The notes: generated by a model not told the origin, from the sequence alone. 64,000 nt of DNA from Bacteroides propionicigenes (GCF_018390535.1 NZ_JAHBBW010000001.1:186001-250000); one strand, 5' to 3'; counted from the stretch's first letter, positions 7,395 to 16,070 are shown. Numbers and translations: made by a program.

Positions 7395-7426
7395 TTTGGA
7401 TAAGTCAAATCTTTGGCCCACCTTTG
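7395..7426 (+). promoter_or_regulatory. Probable promoter of MATE gene
   Basis: TTTG (7395-7398), 20 nt, then CACCTTTG (7419-7426). Spacing is ideal for the Bacteroidetes promoter; the -7 box has CA in place of TA. Confidence 0.5.
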
Positions 7427-7474
7427 CGGCGAAATAACGCAAAGGACATTTTATAATCCTCATCGGAGGGCTAT

Positions 7475-7523
7475 GGAAGCCGGATAAGATGACTGGGTAA
7501 AACCATCGTCTTATCCGGCTTCC
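7475..7523 (+). promoter_or_regulatory. Long stem-loop in the MATE leader
   Basis: A perfect 15-bp stem (7475-7489 with 7509-7523, starting GGAAGCCGGATAAGA) lies 48 nt before the ATG and downstream of the predicted transcription start. It is not followed by a clean U tract, so it may be an attenuator, a protein or ligand target, or a transcript-stability element. Confidence 0.6.
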
Positions 7524-7571
7524 GTCGTTTTCTGCCGGAAGTAAACCATATAATATAAAATACAAAGACGT

Positions 7572-8936
7572 ATGAAAGAAAAAGTGATTGATTTTGGGAA
7601 TGAGAGAGTTTCCGTTCTGTTTAAGAAACTGTTTTTCCCCACTCTGTTGGGAATGTTGAGTATGTCGGCGGTAACGACTATCGACGGGATTTTCGTGGGA
7701 CACGGCGTGGGCAGCGACGGGATTGCAGCTGTAAATATCTGCGTCCCTCTACTGATGTCACTCATGGGTGTTGGACTGATGATGGGGGCAGGTTGTTCCG
7801 TAATCGCTTCCATTTACTTGTCGAAAGGAAAAACCGTTTTGGCACGTGCGACCATCACCCAAGCCATGCTTTTCGTGACGCTCATATCCGTAACCGTCGG
7901 AGGATTCATTCTGGCGTTTCCCGAAGAAACCGCCCGTATGCTTGGCTCGTCGGAGCATTTGCTGCCGCTGGTTGTCGATTATCTGGTCTGGTTTTCCCCG
8001 TCTCTGCTGTTCGAGTTGTGGATTGCCGTCGCCTTGTTTGCCATGCGCCTGGACGGCGCTCCGAAACTCGCCATGTGGTGCAGCATCATAGCCGCAGCGG
8101 TGAATGTCGTTCTCGACTGGCTGTTCATCTTCCCGCTGGGCTGGGGAGTGATGGGGGCGGCATTTGCTACCTCCCTGAGTTGTTTGGCCGGGGCAGCGGT
8201 GGCGATGGGTTACTTGTTGTTCTATGCCCGTGACACTCGTTTGCATTCTCTTCGTCCGGGTAGAAAAAAGATTTTATTCTTCTTCCATGATATAGGAATG
8301 CAGTGTAAGATAGGATCATCCGCCTTGTTAGGCGAATTGACAATGGCGATATTGCTGTTCATCGGCAACCAGGTATTCATGCGCCATTTGGGAGATGACG
8401 GAGTAGGTGCTTTCGGAGTAAGCTGTTATTATCTCCCGTTCGTCTTCATGATAGGTAACGCCATTGCCCAATCTGCCCAGCCTATTATCAGTTACAATTT
8501 CGGCACAGGAAGCACGGAAAGAGTTCGTTCCGCCTTACGCGTTTCCGTGTTTGCGGCATTAGTTTGCGGAGTCATTTCTACTGCCGCCTTTATCCTGTTT
8601 CCTGAATTGCTTGTCGGACTATTCTTGCGCATTGACAATACTGCCGCACGCATAGCGATAGAAGGATTCCCTTATTATGGCACGGGGTTCATCTTCTTTA
8701 TTTTGAACCTCTCCATTATCGGATATTATCAGAGCATGGAACAAGTAAAGCCGGCCATCACATTTGCTGTCTTGCGCGGACTTGTTTTTCTGGTTCCGTG
8801 CTTCATGGCATTACCTGCCATAATGGGAGTAAAAGGAATTTGGCTCGCCTTACCGTTGTCTGAAATTCTGACGACTTTAGTGATTGTCGTTACATTTTGG
8901 ATATATTCCCGGCAACGTGCCATAATTTGCAGGTAA
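7572..8936 (+). CDS. MATE-family multidrug/cation efflux protein
   Basis: An inner-membrane antiporter of the MATE (MatE/NorM-DinF) class, expected to export cationic drugs or metabolites using an ion gradient. At 454 aa with about 12 hydrophobic segments it has the family's usual size. The start LFFPTLLGMLSMSAVTTIDGIFVGHGVGSDGIAAVNI is the classic N-terminal repeat (P, then D in the first helices), and FGVSCYYLPFVFMIGNAIAQSAQPIISYNFGTG is the matching motif of the second half. The A-rich leader with a strong stem-loop precedes it and a terminator follows at 8963. Substrate cannot be told from sequence. Confidence 0.93.
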   Translation: MKEKVIDFGNERVSVLFKKLFFPTLLGMLSMSAVTTIDGIFVGHGVGSDGIAAVNICVPLLMSLMGVGLMMGAGCSVIASIYLSKGKTVLARATITQAMLFVTLISVTVGGFILAFPEETARMLGSSEHLLPLVVDYLVWFSPSLLFELWIAVALFAMRLDGAPKLAMWCSIIAAAVNVVLDWLFIFPLGWGVMGAAFATSLSCLAGAAVAMGYLLFYARDTRLHSLRPGRKKILFFFHDIGMQCKIGSSALLGELTMAILLFIGNQVFMRHLGDDGVGAFGVSCYYLPFVFMIGNAIAQSAQPIISYNFGTGSTERVRSALRVSVFAALVCGVISTAAFILFPELLVGLFLRIDNTAARIAIEGFPYYGTGFIFFILNLSIIGYYQSMEQVKPAITFAVLRGLVFLVPCFMALPAIMGVKGIWLALPLSEILTTLVIVVTFWIYSRQRAIICR

Positions 8937-8962
8937 TTTTTTCGGATTTAGGTTCCATGTAA

Positions 8963-9003
8963 AATGCCGCTATCAAAAAAGTTTAAAGATTGGTAGCGGC
9001 ATT
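8963..9003 (+). terminator. Terminator of MATE gene
   Basis: Stem AATGCCGCTA / TAGCGGCATT, just after the MATE stop codon. Confidence 0.75.
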
Positions 9004-9095
9004 CTGAGCAGTTATCCGGAATAAAAATTCCGCCAAATGCATGATGTATTAATAAACATTAATGGGTCGTAAGCAATAATTCGTTATCAAAACTG

Positions 9096-9103
9096 TACAT
9101 TTG
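9096..9103 (+). promoter_or_regulatory. Promoter of winged-helix gene
   Basis: Perfect -7 box TACATTTG, 43 nt before the ATG at 9147, in an AT-rich region. Confidence 0.65.
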
Positions 9104-9146
9104 CATAGCATATTATATACATATAACAATAAATATATTATAATTT

Positions 9147-9383
9147 ATGGATAAATACATCATTGGCGAGAACGCTGGTAAAGTTTGGCGTTTATTGAAT
9201 AGTGACCATCTCCGTAAATGGGAATTTTCAGAGATAAAGAAAATTACAGGGATGGATGATGCCGAGTTGGGTAGTGCTATTGGCTGGTTGGCCCGTGAAG
9301 ATAAGGTACAATTCGAACTTGAACATCATAACAGTAAGGACGAAAAGGCATACTTGTATCTTATGTTGAATGTATATATTTGA
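9147..9383 (+). CDS. Small winged-helix protein (DUF2582-like)
   Basis: The 78-aa protein is essentially a single winged helix-turn-helix: GKVWRLLNSDHLRKWEFSEIKKITGMDDAELGSAIGWLAREDKVQFE. This matches the small wHTH family annotated DUF2582 in Bacteroidetes, thought to bind DNA, though targets are unknown. The C-terminal strand (KAYLYLMLNVYI) completes the wing. It is monocistronic, convergent with the SMR gene, with a shared bidirectional terminator between them. Confidence 0.85.
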   Translation: MDKYIIGENAGKVWRLLNSDHLRKWEFSEIKKITGMDDAELGSAIGWLAREDKVQFELEHHNSKDEKAYLYLMLNVYI

Positions 9384-9401
9384 CTCCTTCCTATAATGCT
9401 G

Positions 9402-9448
9402 AAAAAAGAAAGAAACCATGCTGATGAAAAACATGATTTCTTTCTTTT
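9402..9448. terminator. Bidirectional terminator
   Basis: GAAAGAAA-cCATG pairs with CATG-aTTTCTTTC between the convergent genes at 9147 (+) and 9484 (-); A and T runs flank the stem. Confidence 0.75.
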
Positions 9449-9483
9449 CGTTTGGTATAGAACACAATGACGGGACACTTCCA

Positions 9484-9816
9484 TCAATGAGAGACCGAGT
9501 TGGAGAAGACATTGATGACGACCACTCCGGCAATAATCAGGACCAGCCCGATGATGGCAGCCAGGTCGAGGTGCTGTTTGAAAACGAAAAAGCCGATAAG
9601 CGCGATAAGAATGATACCCACTCCCGACCAAATGGCGTAAGCTATGCCTACCGGAATGCTCTTCAGTACGACACTCAAGCAATAGAAAGCCGCCGCGTAC
9701 CCCAGAACGGTCAATACGGACGGAACGAGTTTGGTAAACTGTTCGCTCTGTTTCAAGAAAGAAGTGGCTACAGTTTCAAAAACGATAGCCAAAAACAAGA
9801 TAAGGTAAGTTTTCAT
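9484..9816 (-). CDS. SMR-family multidrug efflux protein (EmrE/QacE type)
   Basis: A small multidrug resistance transporter of 110 aa with four membrane helices, which works as a dimer in the inner membrane and exchanges cationic compounds for protons. The catalytic glutamate is in helix 1 (AIVFETVATSFLK, Glu14). The signatures PVGIAYAIWSGVGIILIALIG and the C-terminal helix GLVLIIAGVVVINVFS are typical. Together with the MATE gene this makes a short export segment within the cargo. Confidence 0.93.
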   Translation of the reverse strand: MKTYLILFLAIVFETVATSFLKQSEQFTKLVPSVLTVLGYAAAFYCLSVVLKSIPVGIAYAIWSGVGIILIALIGFFVFKQHLDLAAIIGLVLIIAGVVVINVFSNSVSH

Positions 9817-9909
9817 TTATCTACATTCATCTTTTGATTTATACGAATCATATTCCGACTCCTGACACGAAAGAACCGGCAAGACAATGCCGCCGTTGCC
9901 TCATACGTG

Positions 9910-10011
9910 TTACTGGTCACGCCGGTAGTCGCTCTTGCTAAAACCGCCGAACACCGCTTTCAGAAGTTTACCCACTACCCAGAACACAACGATTATCAAT
10001 ATTACTTCCAT
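9910..10011 (-). CDS. Possible single-span membrane peptide (33 aa)
   Basis: A short frame from ATG to TAA encodes MEVILIIVVFWVVGKLLKAV followed by FGGFSKSDYRRDQ. That is one hydrophobic helix with a positively charged cytoplasmic tail, the design of small regulatory or toxic membrane peptides. It lies about 90 bp upstream of the SMR start on the same strand. No family is recognised and translation is unproven. The remaining bases to 10150 show nothing further. Confidence 0.35.
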   Translation of the reverse strand: MEVILIIVVFWVVGKLLKAVFGGFSKSDYRRDQ

Positions 10012-10151
10012 ACTACGTTTTTATTTAACCTGTATTAATAAATTAAACATCTGCTGTTTGTTACCAAGAGTGCGAATCCCTTTCAATCTTGTTTTCCGAC
10101 AGTTAAACCGTTTATAAGCGGTAGTTGCCGCCGCCCTTTTCGTTTTACGGG

Positions 10152-10799
10152 TTATTCTTCCGCCGGACTGTCGTCCTTTTTCTTTTTCCGGGTTCCCAAG
10201 GGGCCGCTGAATTTCCCCCTGTTGAGTTTTACCCCATGCCTGTGGAGCACGCTGAATACCGAACTCCGACTGCTGTACCCGCTTACCGCCATGATGTCCT
10301 CGAATGAATGGCCGTTGACATACATGTCAACAATAGTATTTTCCTTGTCGGCCTTATCCATAGCCTTCATCGTTTTCTTCGGAATCTTCGCGTTCTGTTG
10401 CAGGTTCAAGACACGTGCGGACGAATATCGCAGTATCGCCACCTCTTCGGGAAGCGCCCCGAACATCTCCAGCACATCGGCAACCGTCGTTTCGGGAAAC
10501 AGTTTACCCCGTGAGTCGATCCGGTCATGGATGGATATGATGCGTACCACCTTGATACGGCACAACTCAATGAAAGCCGACAGTTCGCGCGACCCTCGGA
10601 GGGCATTGCTGAATTTGGCCACCACTACCTCGTCACCCCTTTCGAGGCTCGCCACAAGCTGTTTCCATTTAGGCCGTAGCGCCTCGCTTTCGACCGGTTC
10701 CTCTATCACTTGTACACAGCCGTACTTCTGCATCCATTCTTTGTCAGCCTCGAACCCGTCGTAACGATCCGCCTTAAATATGTAACCTACTTTTGCCAT
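10152..10799 (-). CDS. Resolvase-like protein lacking the catalytic serine
   Basis: The N-terminal 140 residues follow the plan of small serine recombinases: MAKVGY at the first strand, RGDEVVVAKFSNALRGSRELSAFIE at the catalytic core helix, then VVRIISIHDRID. A C-terminal helix-turn-helix region is NTIVDMYVNGHSFEDIMAVSGYSSRSSVFSVLHRHGV. The active site is gone: the normal RVST is replaced by IFKADR and the DRLGR motif by SNALRG. It is therefore probably a DNA-binding regulator and not a recombinase. I chose Met 10799, which aligns with the family start; 10811 is an alternative four codons upstream. A good promoter lies at 10829. Confidence 0.75.
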   Translation of the reverse strand: MAKVGYIFKADRYDGFEADKEWMQKYGCVQVIEEPVESEALRPKWKQLVASLERGDEVVVAKFSNALRGSRELSAFIELCRIKVVRIISIHDRIDSRGKLFPETTVADVLEMFGALPEEVAILRYSSARVLNLQQNAKIPKKTMKAMDKADKENTIVDMYVNGHSFEDIMAVSGYSSRSSVFSVLHRHGVKLNRGKFSGPLGTRKKKKDDSPAEE

Positions 10800-10828
10800 C
10801 TCATTGTACACTTCTATGATAACAAGTA

Positions 10829-10836
10829 CAAATATA
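10829..10836 (-). promoter_or_regulatory. Promoter of resolvase-like gene
   Basis: Minus-strand TATATTTG, a perfect -7 box, 18-30 nt before the possible start codons. Confidence 0.65.
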
Positions 10837-11001
10837 ACAGTTTTATTTTAAACTAAACCATACTTTGAACGGAAAATCGAATAAAGCACTTAAATCTCCC
10901 GTTTTTTTCACTTGTTTTCATTGAAAATCAAACTATTAAGTGTAATGTTAAAAATAGCTTATAAAACAAATTTCAACACTTGCCATCTTGAAAATAATAC
11001 T

Positions 11002-11009
11002 TAGATTTG
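11002..11009 (+). promoter_or_regulatory. Promoter of the mobilization-region operon
   Basis: TAGATTTG, a perfect -7 box, 24 nt before the ATG at 11034. The five genes downstream follow with gaps under 30 nt or with overlaps. Confidence 0.65.
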
Positions 11010-11033
11010 CGCTGTAAAATTCAAAATTGAACA

Positions 11034-12083
11034 ATGAATAGTAGAAAATCATACTTAAAAATCATACTTCCCATTGCTGGACTTTCTGCCGCTTCGATTG
11101 CCGTTTTCACATTCCCGTCATGCGACAGTCCGAACGGCAAATCACTGGCGGAACCCCAAGACACGCCTGCCGGTCTGTACAGAGAGTACCTCTCCGAGAT
11201 ACGCAAGTCCCAAGAACTTTCCTTTGAAGAGCTGACTGTATGTATCGGGGAATGGCAAACCTTGAAAGATTCCGTGGCTGCAGCCATTCGGCAGGACACG
11301 GCCCGTCAGGCCCATTCCGGCACACGGGAAGAATGTCGTCTGTTACACGACTCCATTTGCTCGGAACTTTCCCGGTTGGCCCTGTCGAAACCGCGCACCT
11401 ACAAGGAAGTGTTGAGCTTAAAAGAGCGGTTCTCTCCCTATGCCGGAGACGTGGAACTACACCGTTCCGCCGAGGAGATCCGCCCGTTTTTCGCAGCGCT
11501 GGATAAACGGCCTGCCTACCGTGGCAACAAGGAGCAAACGCTGTCGGCATATCGTAAGTTGCTTGCCGGAACCCTGAACAACGGCATACACGACAGTCGT
11601 GACCTCAAGAGATTCATCGAGAAAGAAGACGCCGTTTTTCGCGCTTTTCTGTCCGGTCTGCACGATTCCGGCAGTGCAAACATGGCCGACATTACCCGCG
11701 ACACGGAGAAGTGCTGTTCCGAGGTGTTTCTCGCTGCCGGACGCAAAGAGATTACCTACAAGGAGGCCCTGATATACATGGCCCTGCGTGCCGACCGCCG
11801 ACTGATACAGAACGTGCGTACCTGTCTCGACGACATACATCGGGGCGAAATCGCGACACCCGAACAGGCGCACGCCTACATCTGGATGATACTCCAGCCC
11901 TACGCTTCCTTGGACGGCCTCTGTATGACGCTTCTTTCCCCAGAGGATAAGAAAGCCCTCGACCGGATTGCGACCGAAACACCCGGCGCTTTCGAGACAC
12001 TGCGTAAAATCCTGTCGTCAGAGAACAACCGGTTGGACGAGCTGCCCGGTATGCTCATGGAGATATTCATCGCCTCTTTGTAA
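11034..12083 (+). CDS. Probable lipoprotein of the mobilization region (349 aa)
   Basis: The N-terminus KSYLKIILPIAGLSAASIAVFTFPSCDSPNG looks like a Bacteroidetes lipoprotein signal, with cleavage before the Cys at about residue 30. The mature part is long, helical and charged, without a domain I recognise. First gene of an operon (11034, 12110, 12573, 12968, 13548) that ends before the probable oriT and relaxase. Its position suggests an envelope-located accessory in transfer or a partner of the OmpA-like protein at 16123; this is inference from context. Confidence 0.7.
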   Translation: MNSRKSYLKIILPIAGLSAASIAVFTFPSCDSPNGKSLAEPQDTPAGLYREYLSEIRKSQELSFEELTVCIGEWQTLKDSVAAAIRQDTARQAHSGTREECRLLHDSICSELSRLALSKPRTYKEVLSLKERFSPYAGDVELHRSAEEIRPFFAALDKRPAYRGNKEQTLSAYRKLLAGTLNNGIHDSRDLKRFIEKEDAVFRAFLSGLHDSGSANMADITRDTEKCCSEVFLAAGRKEITYKEALIYMALRADRRLIQNVRTCLDDIHRGEIATPEQAHAYIWMILQPYASLDGLCMTLLSPEDKKALDRIATETPGAFETLRKILSSENNRLDELPGMLMEIFIASL

Positions 12084-12109
12084 AAGCCTATTCATAAAAT
12101 AAACGATAT

Positions 12110-12562
12110 ATGATTATGTTACGACACTTTCTGGATGACTTCATGTCGTTCGTACCCCTGCAAATGCCGCAGCTTCTCAATGTGGCGACAATGGAGGAGC
12201 CGCAGTTTTACGGCGACTACGTTCTGCTCACGTTCCCGTTGCGGGACCCCTATGATTTGGAGGAGGTCATGGACATATTCGAGGACGACATGGAGCTGAT
12301 CACGCTCTACCACCATGTGCCGGTCGGATTGGAAAAATCCGGTCATAGCACCTGTGCCTACTCCAATCCCGCTTTCGGACAAATGTTCAAGATGAACGCC
12401 CGGACAGACGCGGACGGTAAGGTAAACCGCGTCATCGCGACCGTTTACGATTCGTTGGAACTGATGTACGGCGACCTGTCTCTCGACTTGAAACTCCACA
12501 CCGGAAACGGCAGCTTCAAGTACAAGAAGGAGCTGGAAGACGTGCTGTTGGATTTCATGTAA
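12110..12562 (+). CDS. Unknown protein (150 aa)
   Basis: A soluble acidic protein with a hydrophobic central strand pattern (YGDYVLLTFPLRDPYDLEEVMDIFEDDMELITLYHH). No signal peptide and no recognised domain. Second gene of the mobilization-region operon, 26 nt after the lipoprotein gene. The frame also has an ATG two codons downstream (12116) that could be the real start. Confidence 0.65.
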   Translation: MIMLRHFLDDFMSFVPLQMPQLLNVATMEEPQFYGDYVLLTFPLRDPYDLEEVMDIFEDDMELITLYHHVPVGLEKSGHSTCAYSNPAFGQMFKMNARTDADGKVNRVIATVYDSLELMYGDLSLDLKLHTGNGSFKYKKELEDVLLDFM

Positions 12563-12572
12563 AACAGTTCCT

Positions 12573-12971
12573 ATGCGAAACACGATATATCGCCAGATGA
12601 TTTTCTGCATCGACACATACCGCACATGGATAGAGGTGGCCGATGACAACCTCTACAAGGAGCACGTCATTCCGAGGAACAACCGGACCGATTTCCTGGT
12701 TTCCCGCACGCTGGTACTGCGTGCTTGCAAACCGCATGGCACATACGACCGGGGCATGACGTGGACGATTCCGGAGCATGATCTGGACGCGGCACTGGCT
12801 ACATACCGCAAGCAGAACGGCATATTCAAGTCCCGGATGAAGAAAGGCGCATCGTCCCTGACAGCTGAAGACACCGAGAACATTATCCGCTTGGCCACCC
12901 ACGGGATTGTCCGCTTGGAACTCGTGGTACGGCCCGTTCACATACCTTCAAAACCCTATTACCTGTTATGA
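12573..12971 (+). CDS. Unknown protein (132 aa)
   Basis: A basic, soluble protein (NTIYRQMIFCIDTYRTWIEVADDNLYKEHVIPRNN...). It lies 10 nt after the previous gene and overlaps the next start by 4 nt, so translation is probably coupled with the membrane protein at 12968. No family recognised. Confidence 0.65.
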   Translation: MRNTIYRQMIFCIDTYRTWIEVADDNLYKEHVIPRNNRTDFLVSRTLVLRACKPHGTYDRGMTWTIPEHDLDAALATYRKQNGIFKSRMKKGASSLTAEDTENIIRLATHGIVRLELVVRPVHIPSKPYYLL

Positions 12972-13558
12972 CTTGGATTATATTACAGTTTGTGTTTCTT
13001 GCAATGCCTGTCGTCCTTCCGGCACTGTTGTACAGGAGCAGACGTTACTTCATGGCAAAATTCTACGATAAAATGATATGGAGCGAAAAGGCCCGCAGGT
13101 TGTACACCCATGTGCTGCTTATCGTATTGCTCCTCTTCCATTATGTCTATACGAGCGGACACCCCGGCGAGTTCGGTGTTGTGCCATCCACCATTGTGTG
13201 TGCCGCATGGGCCTCTTTCCGGCGGGCGGACCGATGGATGCGCTGTTTGCTCGACCGGCCGAAACGTTTCGTCTGGTTTGCGCTCTTGGCATTGGTCATC
13301 GGCTTCGTGCCGCATCTGTACACGATGTCCGTAACCATCGCCTTTATTCTTTTGGCTGCCCTGTTCTACCCGTCGGCAAGGGTCATGTCCGAAAGGACAG
13401 ACATGCGCAAATTCCTCGAATGGCTGGAATATCCCGGAGCATTAGCCGACAGTTATCATAGTATCATCACGCAAGACTGCCATGATAATGCGGATAATGG
13501 CAGTCCATACAATCCGCACGATATGAATCATCAAAAACAGAACGAAAATGAGAAATAG
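12968..13558 (+). CDS. Integral membrane protein, unknown function (196 aa)
   Basis: Three to four hydrophobic segments are visible: WIILQFVFLAMPVVLPALLY (residues 3-22), VLLIVLLLFHYVY (about 49-61), FVWFALLALVIGFVPHLY (about 101-118) and a further span before PSARVMSER. The tail is hydrophilic and Asn/His-rich. The ATGA overlap with the upstream gene and an 11-nt overlap with the downstream gene show tight co-expression. Role unknown; a membrane anchor for the mobilization machinery is one possibility. Confidence 0.7.
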   Translation: MTWIILQFVFLAMPVVLPALLYRSRRYFMAKFYDKMIWSEKARRLYTHVLLIVLLLFHYVYTSGHPGEFGVVPSTIVCAAWASFRRADRWMRCLLDRPKRFVWFALLALVIGFVPHLYTMSVTIAFILLAALFYPSARVMSERTDMRKFLEWLEYPGALADSYHSIITQDCHDNADNGSPYNPHDMNHQKQNENEK

Positions 13559-14390
13559 AAATGAAGCACCCGCCACCATACTGGCCAACACGGAAGTGTT
13601 CGACTATCTGAAAGAAAAAGTCGGCGAGCGGAAAACAAGAACAGAAGCCTACTGCGACCTGTTGGATAAATCGCTGGCAGGTTTCGTCTCCCCGTTTTTA
13701 AGGAAACAAGACTACGACCTCGGTCCCTGCCAGTGCCATGTGACCGTTTCCGACCTTGCATCCGAGTGGCATTGGCACCGCGCCACCGTCCGCTCGTTTC
13801 TGGACACGCTCGAAGCATTCGGGCAGTTGGAACGTATCCGGCTGGCGAAAAGCGTCATCATTACCATGCACCTGCGAATCGGCACGCCTGACATGCCGGA
13901 CAGTGGGCAGAAAGAAACGGACTTTGCCACAAGAATACAAGGAATATTGTACGATTGGGTGATTGGCAAAGCAACTTCTTTCGATGTCGGCAAATCATGC
14001 GGACAAATCATGCGTCAGACCTTGGCGGAGATAACCGGACAGGACAGCCGGGCCTATCCGGACAACCATTCCGGCACGACATCCGTGCATACCCTCCGAT
14101 CAGAAGAACAATTGCGTGAGACCGTTTTGGAGTGTATCGCCCATGCCGCCCTATGGCGGGTTCTGCGCAAGTCGAGATTCGACGACGGCTCACCGCTCGT
14201 GCAGTTCTTCCGGTCCGATCTCGGTGGGGAATGGGCGGCGTTCATCGAAGCCTCGAAAGAGCTTGCAGAGCTTGTTATCGACGGAAAGCCGGATGGAACG
14301 GATTTCGGTATGGACGAAGAGACGGAACGCCTCGAATCGCTTCGTAAACCCTTTCTATCGCTTTTAGCGAAGGCGCAGGAAGAAAGTTGA
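13548..14390 (+). CDS. Unknown protein with probable helix-turn-helix (280 aa)
   Basis: Residues about 65-110 (VTVSDLASEWHWHRATVRSFLDTLEAFGQLERIRLAKSVIITM) read as a winged helix-turn-helix like those in replication initiators and mobile-element regulators. An N-terminal ribbon-like part (NTEVFDYLKEKVGERKTRTEAYCDLLDKSL) is also typical of such proteins. The C-terminal half is helical. It is the last gene before the probable oriT, a place often held by relaxosome accessory proteins. The function is inferred from position only. Confidence 0.6.
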   Translation: MRNRNEAPATILANTEVFDYLKEKVGERKTRTEAYCDLLDKSLAGFVSPFLRKQDYDLGPCQCHVTVSDLASEWHWHRATVRSFLDTLEAFGQLERIRLAKSVIITMHLRIGTPDMPDSGQKETDFATRIQGILYDWVIGKATSFDVGKSCGQIMRQTLAEITGQDSRAYPDNHSGTTSVHTLRSEEQLRETVLECIAHAALWRVLRKSRFDDGSPLVQFFRSDLGGEWAAFIEASKELAELVIDGKPDGTDFGMDEETERLESLRKPFLSLLAKAQEES

Positions 14391-14612
14391 ACAGGGATTC
14401 GCAGACAAAGATTGTATAACCACGGGCAATTCTCCCCGGTTCAGGTTCAAATATCCTTCCAGTTATAGCAGGCATCCGGGCTTGCCCGTCTGCCACTGAA
14501 CAAAGGGAAGGGGGAGCCTAATACCCCGACCGACATTCGTCGGTGGGAAGGGTGTCCGTACAAGCAGCAAGCTGGGGACACGGGGGATTGTCCGAAATAA
14601 CACGGAAGCAGT
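14391..14612 (+). other. Probable origin of transfer (oriT) region
   Basis: This 222-nt stretch has no gene but several inverted repeats: ACCGAC (14529-14534), loop ATTC, GTCGGT (14539-14544); TGTCC (14553-14557) / GGACA (14576-14580); and a GGGC/GCCC-centred hairpin near 14490. G-runs follow. It lies immediately upstream of a MobV relaxase gene, where oriT is found in related elements. The nick site cannot be placed from sequence alone. Confidence 0.5.
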
Positions 14613-16070
14613 ATGGCAAATGCAAAACAGGTTCTTGACGTTCAAGTGTCGAAAGGAATCACCGCCGCCCAAGGCAACGAACATCTGCGCAATCGCAGCA
14701 AAGAGGCAGAGAAGTACGCCATGAGTAAGGGCAACTACGATCCCACTCGCAAACATCTGAACTTCGAGATTGCGTCCGGAGGCAAGATACGCCCTATTGA
14801 CACGAGCCGTAATATCCCGGAACGGATGGCGGACATATTGGGCCGTCGCGGAATAAAGGACCCCAACGAGGGACTGATCGAACCGAAATACCGCACGGTG
14901 GTAAACATCATCTTTGGAGGTTCGCGGGAGCGGATGCACGAACTCGCATTCGGTACGCAGAAGGTGGATTTTGAAAAAGGTGCGGACAATACCAGCATCA
15001 AAAGGAAGAGCGACATCGAACGTTGGGCAAAGGATGTCTATTCATTCGTTTGTGGCAGATACGGAGAGCAGAATGTTGCCGCCTTCATTGTACACCTCGA
15101 CGAGTTGAATCCGCACGTGCATTGCACGCTTCTGCCAATCAAAGACGGGAAGTTTGCGTACAAGGAGATATTCGCCGGAAAGGACAAGTTCGAATATAGT
15201 GCGAGAATGAAACAGCTCCATACGGACTTTTTCGCCGAGGTCAACACGAAATGGGGAATGGCGAGAGGCCGGAGCGTCGCCGAGACCGGCGCACGGCACA
15301 GGACGACGGAAGAATACCGCCGTATGCTCTCGGAAGAGTGTACAACTATCGAGGAGAATATTGACCGCCACCAAAAAGTGCTTTCCGATCTTCATTCGGA
15401 TATACGGCTGGCAGAGCGCAGGGTAAAGGGTCTCACTTCAATGGTGGAAAACCTGCGACGAGAGAAATCCGAAAAGGAGGCCCAACTGGCAGCACTCGAA
15501 AATGACATGAACTCCCGAAAAGACGATGCCTTGGCCATATCCGCCGAGAAAGAGAAACTCGAAAAAGAACTGGTCGCTATCCAAGGGAAACTGGCAGACA
15601 AACAGGAGAAGTTACAGACTGCCGACCGACAGCTTTCCGACCTCAAAGAGAATATGGATGCCATTCAGGAACGCACGGAACAGCTTAAGGAAGAAGCCTA
15701 CGAATACACCCGTGATGTACATTCCAAAGTGGACAGCCTGCTCAAGGATGCCATGCTGGAAAACATGGTCGATGAGTGGCGGGAACTGTCGGCACGTATG
15801 AAGCCCTCCGAACGGCAACTGTTCGATGGCACCCTCGTGCGCTCCGTGGCAGAACAAGGCACGGAAGTCATGCACTGCGCCACACTGTTGTTCCTCGGCA
15901 TGGTCGATGATGCCACTACATTTGCCGAAACACGTGGCGGAGGTGGTGGCGGCAGTGACCTCAAATGGGGACGCGATGACGACGAGGACAACCGGGCATG
16001 GGCGCTCCGCTGCATGAGAATGGCGAGCCGCATGATGCGTCCGGCCATCGGCAAAAAGCCCAAACGATAA
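14613..16070 (+). CDS. MobV (Mob/Pre)-family relaxase
   Basis: Nicks one strand at oriT and pilots it during transfer. The N-terminal 200 residues carry the family motifs: NYDPTRKHLNFEI (motif I region, residues 41-53) and the metal-binding HLDELNPHVH (161-170), with three histidines and the Asp-Glu pair all present. A long coiled coil runs from about 235 to 385 (repeated heptads such as EKEAQLAALENDMNSRKD). A Gly run (about 440-446) precedes a basic tail ending GKKPKR. Size (485 aa) and order match Bacteroidales MobV proteins. It should act with the preceding oriT and with a coupling protein that lies outside this window. Confidence 0.93.
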   Translation: MANAKQVLDVQVSKGITAAQGNEHLRNRSKEAEKYAMSKGNYDPTRKHLNFEIASGGKIRPIDTSRNIPERMADILGRRGIKDPNEGLIEPKYRTVVNIIFGGSRERMHELAFGTQKVDFEKGADNTSIKRKSDIERWAKDVYSFVCGRYGEQNVAAFIVHLDELNPHVHCTLLPIKDGKFAYKEIFAGKDKFEYSARMKQLHTDFFAEVNTKWGMARGRSVAETGARHRTTEEYRRMLSEECTTIEENIDRHQKVLSDLHSDIRLAERRVKGLTSMVENLRREKSEKEAQLAALENDMNSRKDDALAISAEKEKLEKELVAIQGKLADKQEKLQTADRQLSDLKENMDAIQERTEQLKEEAYEYTRDVHSKVDSLLKDAMLENMVDEWRELSARMKPSERQLFDGTLVRSVAEQGTEVMHCATLLFLGMVDDATTFAETRGGGGGGSDLKWGRDDDEDNRAWALRCMRMASRMMRPAIGKKPKR

